A stretch of DNA of 64,000 nt from JAPPKS01 sp963667895 (GTDB lineage: Bacteria; Poribacteria; WGA-4E; PCPOR2b): assembly GCA_965223985.1 (NCBI GenBank), contig OZ245030.1:3162001-3226000 (forward strand), in the 5' to 3' direction. The notes under the pieces were generated by a model. That model worked only from the letters and a program-made list of their open reading frames with translations. It did not search any database and had not been told where the DNA came from. Shown here in pieces: positions 27,714 to 36,188 of this stretch. The position numbers were made by a program, and so were the translations under genes. How positions within the stretch are numbered: position 1 is the stretch's first letter; each line of letters begins with the position of its first letter.

Positions 27714-28229
27714 CATCAGACCGGTTAACGGCAACACCAGAGCGATTGAAACAAGAAAAAGCTAAGGCGTGGTTCGGAGTTTGGGGCGGTGTATTGTGTT
27801 TGGTAATTATTTGGGTTGCCGGAGGTTTCAAAAACGTTGGGTTTCGCTCTGTCGAACAATTCTCACACACAATTAACGAACAGACCGATTCGTTATAATG
27901 CACATGTTTCGGCATACCCGCTCTACACCAACCTACAAGAACTCAACCCAACCTACAAAGGCAACGAAAATTACAGTTTTTACAGTCTATAAAAAAAGGG
28001 GTGAATTACGAAACAAGAATAATACGTTTTATATGAATTGGGGGAGGATGTCAAGGCGGGGGGATTTTATGATTTTTTTATGAAACCGGATTCGGGGGAT
28101 TGCGTATTTTTGGGTACGATGTCAGGTTTAGGATCTCGTTGTCGATTTCGGCAACTGGGTCATGCAGAGAAACCAAGTTTCTGACAAAAACTCGGTTTCC
28201 GGTATTCCGTGAAACCTGCGAAATAAGCA

Positions 28230-28258
28230 TTGACAGATGTTAAAATCTGTTGTACTAT
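28230..28258 (+). promoter_or_regulatory. sigma-70 promoter P1 of giant gene 1
   Basis: Perfect TTGACA (28230-28235), 17-base spacer, TACTAT (28253-28258). Confidence 0.72.
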
Positions 28259-28320
28259 ACAGCAGGTTTCCGCGATGGATGCCGGGGACGAAAACCGCGA
28301 AACATGTCGGAAGAAAAGTC

Positions 28321-28349
28321 TTGACAAATTGCGGAATCTGTTATATTAT
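28321..28349 (+). promoter_or_regulatory. sigma-70 promoter P2 of giant gene 1
   Basis: Perfect TTGACA (28321-28326), 17-base spacer, TATTAT (28344-28349). It lies 91 bp downstream of P1. Confidence 0.72.
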
Positions 28350-28708
28350 GGTATTGTGTTGCGGCAGGATTGCGCGGCGAATATGTCTCGCGTTCGGTCT
28401 GCCGGCACGACTTACGGCTTCATTCTAGACAGCTATTCTCTAAGGGGATCAACAAATGAAACCCTCCAGAGACACGTTTTGAGTGAGGACAACATTTCAG
28501 TCAGTGTGTGGAGGGTGTTTCAACCCTCTCGAGTGAGTCCCGGAACCCGATGTGAGCGGTTTCGGGGTTTTGTTGATTCTGTTATGATTTAGGAAAGGAA
28601 CAACTACCAATTATGGATAGTTCAACTAAGGCTTGCGAATCTGGCAAGCGAAACAAAATCAAATTCAATCCTTCAACATACAAACATGCAAGGAGGAAAC
28701 ATACAGTC

Positions 28709-31700
28709 ATGTTGAGTAGAATTTCGAAAATGAGTGTTTTCGGTATCGTTGCGCTCATGCTCGTTCTCGGGCTGGCGTCGGACGATGCGCAGGGACGGGA
28801 TCCGGCAGCTGGAACATACGTGGTAACAATGCAAACAGAACCATCTGTGCTGCGCGCAGCAGACACAGCTACGGTGACGTTTACCCTCACTGTCGACCTT
28901 CGGGAAAACAAGTCTACTCAAGACCCAATCCCGGAGGATCAGGCTAACGCTGATACGGCGGAGCGTACGGTCACCATTAACATTCCGGGAGGGTCGACAG
29001 GGTGGTCGCCCAACCCGGTTGCGTTATCCGGAGAGACTGCGGTGGACCCGGGCGAGGTGAGTTTCGCTAAAACTACTGTTATCACCGACAACACTCTCGC
29101 GTGGATTTCCGGGTCTAACGCACGGAAGCTGAATATCAAAATTGTCGCAGGAATTGACGGTAATGGTGTATATACCATCGTATACGCAGCGGCGACTGTG
29201 CCTAACCGCAAAGGCGATAGCTACAGATTTTTAATTGACAACGCAGACACCAAAGACATTCCGTATAGCGTTGATTACGCGACGAGCGGATCGGGAACGG
29301 TCACGATGAGTCCGTACAGCCCGTTGGACGCGATTGTTGGCGGCGATGCTGATGATAAAAACGCTTGGAACGGCAAATATGTTTTCAATAGCAAGACGGC
29401 GTTAAGACCGTTGAAGTTTACTTACAAAGCGGCGGGTTCTATGCCAAAGGATTCAACCGTTTCAATAGTTATGACGGGTGGATTCAGCCTTCATGGAAAG
29501 AGCAGTTCCGTAATTTCCGTGAGCGGTTCCGGTTCTCCAGAACTTTCTACTCCCGTAGATACCGTTGTAGTAGATGAAAGTACTACGGTAGTCGCTACAG
29601 TGAAGGCAGAGGGCGGGCTGGGAGCCGGCCAGTCGATAGCCATAACCATTAGGGAGCTTGTGATGCCGGAGGTCGTAGCGGCAGCCGATGCCCCGGATAC
29701 GGATAATACCATTACAGTGACTTCTACGTCGGGTACTACGAACTTTCAAGACGATGCCCGCCCGGTTGCTATTGACAATGCTGCTGGAGATGTCGACAAA
29801 GGTTTATTCGAGTTCTACACGACTGCAGCGCCCGGGACCGGTGAAATGACGATTAATTCTGGCGGCGACCCGATTCAAAACATGCGCGTCGTGGAAGGCA
29901 CTGACCTCGGGACATTGGTATTTGGAATTACGGGCACGGACGGTATGGGACCGGACGCCAAATTTCAGATTAAGGTTCCGGGCGCCCCTTGGCCCGAGCC
30001 TATTAAGGCGTCCGGCACGATTGGCGTTGTTGCCGATTCGGAAGCCGCCGGACACACGGCGAATGCGGAGATTGGCACTGGCGGTGCGGCTCGCACACTC
30101 AGCGGAAGCCTTACAACTAATACACTTCAATCTGGTACAAATAATCCCGAGGCTAATGCAAATTTGAACGATACTGATAACGGCGGGATTACGTACCGAG
30201 CCGGCGCGATATCGGTACACGGCAAGCATGAGTTCATGCTTTTGACCAGTTCCGGTCCGCACGGCGCCACATTGAAAGAGAGGACCGGCGGGGACGGGGC
30301 TGACGCGTACCCCCGGTACATTGAAGTCACCGCGAAGCACGAAAGCGGTACGTTCGTCGTTAGAGAGGGCGGATCGCCGTTAGTGCAGTCAAAACCCGCG
30401 AACGAGCACACGCTCCAGTTAGTCTTTAAAGCCACTGGCTACATGCCGGCAGGGATGGTTGTGTTTAGGTTCCCGGATAGATGGAAAAGTCCTCGCCGTG
30501 ACGTCGCTCCGCCGTTTGAAGTGGGAGAGGTGAGGTTTAGCAATAACGCGACGTTTATTGTCAACACCGACGGGACCATCACTGCGACGGGGGACTGGCG
30601 AGATGAGGAAATTGTAGTTACCTACAGAGGCATGGTTCCGGGCGAGGCGGGTACCCCGCCCGAGTCACACACTTTTACCGTGGATGCATCATCGTTCGGA
30701 GGTGATGCTAGCTTCCCGGCCCCGGCGGCCCGACCGGCTGCTTATTCCCATACGATTGGTCCCAATCTCGCGGCGGATGGCAGCGGCACACTCGCGATTG
30801 AGCCGAAGAATGCGAATGCCGGCGAGACGATTAATTTGAATATAACTTACACAGCCGCGGGCACGATGGAAGATGGATCAGTTGTTGAGGTTACCATCCC
30901 CGAAGGCTGGCCTGATCTTGATGCGCCTGGCACATCAGTCGAGATCGGCGCAGAGGGCATCGTGGCAACCTTGAATGAGTCGAAGAGGACGCTGACCGCT
31001 ACAACTGTTGATGATATGGTCACTGATTCCAAACTCGTGTTCAACGTCACGGGCGTTACAGCGCCGGCTGTCGGCAGAGGTTACCAGTTCACCGCGCAAT
31101 CAAAATCGCACGGAGAACTAAAGAGCCTTTCGTCAAGGCAAATCTCCGGTGCAGTCATCAATATCAGCAACGTGGCTGCTGGTTCCGCCCTGCTTACGCT
31201 AGTGAGGGAAGACGGAACGATGGCGGAATCTGCCGAACCCCTGGATTCGTTTGAAACGGCCAAAATCACTTTTACGGTTGGCTTGGCGATGCAACCCGGG
31301 GCGGAGGTTAGGGTCACGGTTCCGGATGGCTGGACGAATGAACCTTTCCAGGACAACGGCATGCCGCGTACGAGCGGTGAGGTTACGCTTGAAGGGAAGG
31401 CGGATCTTAGCGTCGAGGGAAGCGTGCTGATCGCCAAGGCGAACGCTCAGATTAACCCTGGCGAAACAGTGACGTTCACCTACCATAAGCCGACCGCGCC
31501 TGAAGGCGAAACAACATCGTCTTTCGATACACAGGCGTCAATTGTTGAAGGCGGGGGTTTACTGGCGGTTGCAAATCAGCAAACAACTGTGGTCGTTAGA
31601 AGCAAGGTCACCGCGTTGACGCTTACCGCCGAATCGGCGACGAGCGTGTTCGTAGGCGATCCGGTCAAACTCACCGTTAGCTCGGATGCGCGTGCTCCGG

Positions 31701-34700
31701 TTCGCGGTCTTGCGGTAACGTTAGCGACCGATCCGGCTGATACAGGGATGTTCTCCCTGACCGAAGACGGGACAGCCACCACTTCGGTGACGATTGAGGA
31801 TTCGGCTACTACGATGTCCACCACGTTTTATTACATAGGCCCAAGTTCCATTGATACGGCATCTGTCGATGTCGAGTTGACGGCGACGGCTATGGTGGAT
31901 GGCGAAGCCGTTGCATCTGATCCCGTGGAAGTTAATGTCAGGTCCACGATTAGCATGCTGCAGGTTAACGGCATGCATGATGATCCGGAACCGGTGGAGG
32001 TTGGTGCCGCAATTACGGTGACAGCGATCGGTAAAGACGGCAGAGCCACCGTAACGGTAACTGACGCTGAAGAAGAGGCGGTCGAGTCACTAACAAATCT
32101 TGGACTTGATGTCGACTCCGATGCTACTGACGTACCGGCAGGTAGTGTTGCTTACAAGCGTAAAATTGAACTGCCGGACGATCTTGCCGAAGGCGATTAC
32201 ACCGTAACCGTGACTATTGACGGCGTTTGGTTGCCAATAGAGATCAGTGTGGTGGCAGCCAGAGCACAGGTTACCGAATTGACGCTCACCGCGTCAGCGG
32301 ATAATTTCTTCGCGGGCGAGTCAATCACAGTCACTGTTGCATCGGATGCTCGTGCACCCGTTGACGGTCTTGAGGTGACATTGTCGACAGATCCCGCAGA
32401 TTCGGGAACGTTCTCCGATCCCGAAAGCGAGGAGACCCTCAAGGGAGGGATGGTGACGATTGAGGATGCTGCGGATTCAATGTCTGCAGATGTTAATTAC
32501 ACCAACTCTGCGAGGGGGACTTTCATGCTGACGGCGACAGCTATGGTTGATGGCGAGGCCGTTACATCTGACCCGTTGGAAGTTACGGTCAACCCCACGA
32601 TTACCGTTCAGGTTAACGGCATGGACGCACCGGAAGCGGTGTTGCCCGGCGCCACAATTAGTGTGACGGCGAGCGGTAAAGCAGGCGGAGGCACCGTAAT
32701 GGTAACCGACGCTGAAGGCGAAGCAGTCGAGTCATTAACAGGGCTTGGACTTAATGTCGACGCCGATGCTGCTGACGTTCCCGAAGGCAGCGTTGCCTAC
32801 ATGCGCGACATTGAACTGCCCGCGGATATTGCTGACGGCACTTACACAGTTACCGTGACAATTGGCAGCGAGTCGGTGCCAGTGATGTTGGAGGTCATGA
32901 CACCCACAGAACCGGTCACCGCTATCGCGATTGTACCGGATCCGACCAGCGTGTTTATCGGCGAGGACATTGCCGTCTCCGTGACGCTGTGGAGCGGTGC
33001 CGAAGAAGGGGCTGCCTCGGCAGCTATGGTCATCAACCTGACGGATGGCGAAGCCGGCGGTAGTTTCACCGATACCGAAGGCAATGCTATCACTTCGGTC
33101 ACTATAGCCGTTGGAGGTTTCGACGCGTCTGCGAAATATAGCAATGCCAGCAGAGGCGAAATCACGCTGACCGCGACGGCAGCCGATGAGGCGTTGGAAC
33201 TTGAGCCGGCAACCGCCGATGTCACGGTCAAGCCCTCGATTTACAATTTTGAGGTTAACGGCACGGACGAGCTAGGCCCGCTGACGGCTGGCGTCACAAT
33301 TACTGTGTCGGCGACCGGAAAAGAAGGTAAAGCCACCGTAACGGTAACTGACGCGGACGGCGAAGGGGTTGTGCCATCGAAAGGGCTTACAGGACTTGAT
33401 GAAGAGCCCGATGAAGAGGGCAACGTTGATTACACGCGTAAATTTGACCTACCGGTCGTTCTTGCCGATGGCATTTACACAGTTACGGTTACCATTGCCG
33501 GCGAGACTGCCGCAATGGCAATCGAAATCATAAACGACCAATCAAAACCGGCGTTGAGCAACCAGAAGGTATTGCCCGACACGGTAGCGAGCGGCAGTGT
33601 GATTACGCTTAGAATCGACGTGAGTTCTAATGTGCCTAATCCCGAGTTGTCAGTGATGGCGGATGTCAGCGAGATTGATGCCGACCAAGCCGCTGTTCAG
33701 TTGACGAAACTGCCCGGGACGGAGAGCACCTATGCCAACATCTACGTGGTCAAAAACAGCGACCCGCAAGACGATGGCGAGAAGACCATCACGTTCATGG
33801 CGACTGATAGGATTGGCGGCGCAAGCGAAATGACTGTGTCCACGTCCTTGAAGAACGACGTTACGCCTCCGGTGCTGAGCGATCCGACCGCTATGCCTTC
33901 ACCAGTGGTGAACGGTATGGACGTTACCATTTCGGTTAGCAGTGAATCCGGTCTCACGGTCACGGCAGATGCTTCCGAAATCGGCGGCGGCATGGTGACG
34001 CTGACCGAGGGTACGGTTGACGACGGTATGGATGCCAACGGCAACGGTAATGGTATGGATGCCAACGGCAACGGTAATGGCATGGATGCCAACGGCAACG
34101 GTAATGGTATGGATGCCAACGGCAACGGTAATGGCATGGATGCCAACGGTAACGGTAATGGCATGGATGAAGATATGGTCGGCACGGGCATGTATAGCAG
34201 CGACCCGATCACAGTCGCCGTTACTGAAGGTGGCGATCAGACCATCACCGTCAAGGCGACCGATGCCTCTGGTAACGAGGCTACCATAGACGTAACCGTC
34301 ACGGTTGAGGTGCACGAGGTGACAAGCGTTACTTTCGTTCGCACGGGCGATACGGTTACGGTAACCACGATGGGCACCGCTGGATTGAAAGCGGAGTTCA
34401 GCGTCTTCAATGAAGCTATGAAGATTATCGGTGAGAAGGCGATGACGGAATCGGATGATGGCGGAAGCTATACAGGCAGTTTCATCATTGTTGTAGACGC
34501 CCATCCCGCTGGTGAGTATTGGATTTCTAGCAGCGTGGGTACTGCTGCCAGTATGACCGCAGAAGGTGCACTCACGATCGACCACGGGGCGCATTTCACC
34601 CTGTCAATCGGCGCGGGTACGCATATAATCCATATCCCGTTAGATGTTAAGCAGATTAACGGCGAAGATGCGTTGATTGACACCGTCGGCGACCTATACG

Positions 34701-35821
34701 ATGCGCTCGGCGAAGCGGTCAACTACATCATTACGGTCGGCGACGACGGTGGATGGAAGACTTACCTCGGCGATATGAGCGCGGGCACCGCAGCGGACGC
34801 GGCAATCGGCGACGATACCGGTTTGATTGTGGTGATGTCCGACGCTAAGACGCTTGAACTCGTTGGCGATGCGCTAGGTACCGCCGGCGCTTCACAAATT
34901 AACATTGACGTGGGGAACAACCTCGTCGGTGTACCGCTTGATCCGGTGGTGGATATGATGATTAGCGCCGCGCTGGTCGAAGGTGTTAGTTCAATCTCGG
35001 TCTCCAAAGCCGATGGAATGGGATTCCACACGATTAGGGAACCCGGCGACGACGGCGACGGTCCTGTCATAGGCGGCGTCGGCTATCTAGTTTCCTACAT
35101 TGGAGCGGAACCAGCCAGCATCCCGATATTCGGTTCAGCATGGGAGAACGACGGATCGGTTTCGGCAGCTCCTGCAATCGCCTTCAGCGGTTCGCAGACG
35201 CCGGTGCTGTATGTTGAGGGCGGCGTTATGGACGAGTTCGACATGTTGTCACGAGTTCCTGAACTCCGTGTCACTGTAAAGAACCTGTCTACAGGCGCTT
35301 CGCTCGACACCGTTCTCGGAACGGAGCAGTCTGCGACAGCGTACAGCGGTACGTTTGTTGAATTGAGCCGCCACGCAGCGAAGGCTGGCGATGTGCTGGA
35401 GATAGTAGCGCATTCACCGAACCCGTACGTTGGTGTTCGACCGGTTCAGCAGATTGTTGTTAGCGCGGAAGAGGTGTTGACGAGCCGTATCAGCTTGCCC
35501 GACCTGGAAGTCTACGAGATTCCGTCGGAGAGCGAGCTGTTGGCTAACTACCCGAATCCGTTTAACCCTGAAACGTGGATTCCGTACCGGTTAGCGAAAG
35601 CTGCCGAAGTGACGTTGGATATTTATGACACCAACGGACGCTTGGTACGGACCATTGATATCGGCTTCAAACCAGCCGCTGTGTACGAATCACGTGCATC
35701 AGCGATTTACTGGGATGGCCGCAACAACTACGGTGAACGCGTTGCCAGTGGCACGTACTTCTATCACTTAACTGCGGGCGATGATTATGCATCAACTCGC
35801 AGAATGGTGATCCTGAAGTAA
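28709..35821 (+). CDS. giant surface protein 1 with type IX-like C-terminal domain
   Basis: About 2370 residues. The ATG at 28709 follows an AAGGAGG site and starts a signal peptide (MSVFGIVALMLVLGLAS...AQG); an in-frame ATG at 28613 would add 32 charged residues and is an alternative. The N-terminal 900 residues are beta-rich modules with recurring ITY/FTYKAAGTM segments. Between about 31606 and 33540 lie three homologous blocks of 205-220 residues, each with a TLTA...DARAPV...VTIED half and a VNG...TVTVTDAEGE half. At 34025-34159 the 9-residue unit GMDANGNGN is repeated five times. A lineage-type domain (HFTLSIGAGTHIIHIPLDV) follows. The end carries NYPNPFNPETWIPYRL, TLDIYDTNGRLVRTI and WDGRNNYGERVASGTY, a sorting domain as in type IX secretion. 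Role inferred: adhesion or surface layer. Confidence 0.85.
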   Translation: MLSRISKMSVFGIVALMLVLGLASDDAQGRDPAAGTYVVTMQTEPSVLRAADTATVTFTLTVDLRENKSTQDPIPEDQANADTAERTVTINIPGGSTGWSPNPVALSGETAVDPGEVSFAKTTVITDNTLAWISGSNARKLNIKIVAGIDGNGVYTIVYAAATVPNRKGDSYRFLIDNADTKDIPYSVDYATSGSGTVTMSPYSPLDAIVGGDADDKNAWNGKYVFNSKTALRPLKFTYKAAGSMPKDSTVSIVMTGGFSLHGKSSSVISVSGSGSPELSTPVDTVVVDESTTVVATVKAEGGLGAGQSIAITIRELVMPEVVAAADAPDTDNTITVTSTSGTTNFQDDARPVAIDNAAGDVDKGLFEFYTTAAPGTGEMTINSGGDPIQNMRVVEGTDLGTLVFGITGTDGMGPDAKFQIKVPGAPWPEPIKASGTIGVVADSEAAGHTANAEIGTGGAARTLSGSLTTNTLQSGTNNPEANANLNDTDNGGITYRAGAISVHGKHEFMLLTSSGPHGATLKERTGGDGADAYPRYIEVTAKHESGTFVVREGGSPLVQSKPANEHTLQLVFKATGYMPAGMVVFRFPDRWKSPRRDVAPPFEVGEVRFSNNATFIVNTDGTITATGDWRDEEIVVTYRGMVPGEAGTPPESHTFTVDASSFGGDASFPAPAARPAAYSHTIGPNLAADGSGTLAIEPKNANAGETINLNITYTAAGTMEDGSVVEVTIPEGWPDLDAPGTSVEIGAEGIVATLNESKRTLTATTVDDMVTDSKLVFNVTGVTAPAVGRGYQFTAQSKSHGELKSLSSRQISGAVINISNVAAGSALLTLVREDGTMAESAEPLDSFETAKITFTVGLAMQPGAEVRVTVPDGWTNEPFQDNGMPRTSGEVTLEGKADLSVEGSVLIAKANAQINPGETVTFTYHKPTAPEGETTSSFDTQASIVEGGGLLAVANQQTTVVVRSKVTALTLTAESATSVFVGDPVKLTVSSDARAPVRGLAVTLATDPADTGMFSLTEDGTATTSVTIEDSATTMSTTFYYIGPSSIDTASVDVELTATAMVDGEAVASDPVEVNVRSTISMLQVNGMHDDPEPVEVGAAITVTAIGKDGRATVTVTDAEEEAVESLTNLGLDVDSDATDVPAGSVAYKRKIELPDDLAEGDYTVTVTIDGVWLPIEISVVAARAQVTELTLTASADNFFAGESITVTVASDARAPVDGLEVTLSTDPADSGTFSDPESEETLKGGMVTIEDAADSMSADVNYTNSARGTFMLTATAMVDGEAVTSDPLEVTVNPTITVQVNGMDAPEAVLPGATISVTASGKAGGGTVMVTDAEGEAVESLTGLGLNVDADAADVPEGSVAYMRDIELPADIADGTYTVTVTIGSESVPVMLEVMTPTEPVTAIAIVPDPTSVFIGEDIAVSVTLWSGAEEGAASAAMVINLTDGEAGGSFTDTEGNAITSVTIAVGGFDASAKYSNASRGEITLTATAADEALELEPATADVTVKPSIYNFEVNGTDELGPLTAGVTITVSATGKEGKATVTVTDADGEGVVPSKGLTGLDEEPDEEGNVDYTRKFDLPVVLADGIYTVTVTIAGETAAMAIEIINDQSKPALSNQKVLPDTVASGSVITLRIDVSSNVPNPELSVMADVSEIDADQAAVQLTKLPGTESTYANIYVVKNSDPQDDGEKTITFMATDRIGGASEMTVSTSLKNDVTPPVLSDPTAMPSPVVNGMDVTISVSSESGLTVTADASEIGGGMVTLTEGTVDDGMDANGNGNGMDANGNGNGMDANGNGNGMDANGNGNGMDANGNGNGMDEDMVGTGMYSSDPITVAVTEGGDQTITVKATDASGNEATIDVTVTVEVHEVTSVTFVRTGDTVTVTTMGTAGLKAEFSVFNEAMKIIGEKAMTESDDGGSYTGSFIIVVDAHPAGEYWISSSVGTAASMTAEGALTIDHGAHFTLSIGAGTHIIHIPLDVKQINGEDALIDTVGDLYDALGEAVNYIITVGDDGGWKTYLGDMSAGTAADAAIGDDTGLIVVMSDAKTLELVGDALGTAGASQINIDVGNNLVGVPLDPVVDMMISAALVEGVSSISVSKADGMGFHTIREPGDDGDGPVIGGVGYLVSYIGAEPASIPIFGSAWENDGSVSAAPAIAFSGSQTPVLYVEGGVMDEFDMLSRVPELRVTVKNLSTGASLDTVLGTEQSATAYSGTFVELSRHAAKAGDVLEIVAHSPNPYVGVRPVQQIVVSAEEVLTSRISLPDLEVYEIPSESELLANYPNPFNPETWIPYRLAKAAEVTLDIYDTNGRLVRTIDIGFKPAAVYESRASAIYWDGRNNYGERVASGTYFYHLTAGDDYASTRRMVILK
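34025..34159 (+). repeat. in-frame 27-bp tandem repeat, 5 copies
   Basis: Five 27-bp units encode GMDANGNGN. They are nearly identical at DNA level, differing only at synonymous GGT/GGC positions, so the expansion is recent. The Asp/Asn/Gly pattern resembles calcium-binding loops. Confidence 0.85.
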
Positions 35822-35843
35822 ATGTTCGCCGCAGATTCACCCT

Positions 35844-35892
35844 TTAGCTGCTAGGCGGGCTCTGTACTGCTTAGCAGCTAATTTTTTGTTTT
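35844..35892 (+). terminator. rho-independent terminator of giant gene 1
   Basis: TTAGCTGCTA and TAGCAGCTAA form a perfect 10-bp stem with an 18-base loop, followed at once by TTTTTTGTTTT. It lies 23 bases after the stop codon. Confidence 0.85.
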
Positions 35893-35990
35893 AGTTTGAA
35901 ATCACCCCCCTCAGTCCCCCCTTGGTAAGGGGGGAGGAGAACAACAGTTCCAACTATTTAAAAAATTGCGGTACGAGAGAATAAACAACT

Positions 35991-36019
35991 TTCAAACTGG
36001 TTGTTACTTGTGTTATAAT
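35991..36019 (+). promoter_or_regulatory. promoter of giant gene 2
   Basis: TTCAAA (35991-35996), 17-base spacer, TATAAT (36014-36019) with a TG extension one base upstream (TGTTATAAT). Confidence 0.68.
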
Positions 36020-36188
36020 AGATATGTTTCGACGGCTTTATAAAACATAATTGGTCTGGTGTAAAATTTTTTGTTGTTTGTTTCATGAATTTGCTTTATG
36101 AAGTGTTTTGATTGGTCTTGGTCGGGCTCACTTTCCGAAACCCGCATGTGAGCCGAATTGATGAGCGAAATTTTTGGGAGGTTGAATA

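Larger units (their letters stand above)
25119..28000. repeat. foldback-element array (2.9 kb, gene-free)
   Basis: From 25.12 kb to 28.0 kb no gene is supported. The open frames seen here are translations of the repeats. After an inverted companion repeat (25236-25312) come five complete foldback elements and three solo left arms (about 26245-26370, 27233-27353, 27818-27945), all in one orientation. The left arm opens with CCGGAGGTTT and AAAAACGTTGGGTTTCGCT, continues through ATTCTCGCACACAATTAACG and TTCGTTATAATGCACATG, and ends in CTACACCAACCTAC. The right arm is its imperfect reverse complement and ends GCGAAACCCAACGTTTTTGA...TCCGGA. Spacers of about 75-125 bp between elements are themselves conserved. 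Copies are highly similar, indicating recent amplification. Confidence 0.88.
28001..28708. other. upstream region of giant surface protein 1
   Basis: No gene seen. The stretch holds two strong sigma-70-type promoters (28230 and 28321, listed separately) and about 350 nt of predicted leader. A similar triplet of TGCGAAA/CCGCGAAA-like words around 28215-28300 suggests that the two promoter segments may be a partial duplication: both have TTGACA, a 17-base spacer containing AATCTGTT, and a TA-rich -10. Confidence 0.5.
35822..36188. other. intergenic region between the two giant genes
   Basis: It contains the terminator of giant gene 1 (35844-35892), one CCCCCTTGGTAAGGGGG palindrome copy (about 35917-35936) and an extended -10 promoter for giant gene 2 (35991-36019), leaving a leader of about 160 nt. 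No gene is supported. Confidence 0.6.

Noticed and set aside
33899..34594. Long antisense frames inside giant gene 1 with His/Ile/Thr repeats
   Set aside because: They are shadows of the 27-bp coding repeat; the sense strand has the signal peptide, domains and sorting domain.
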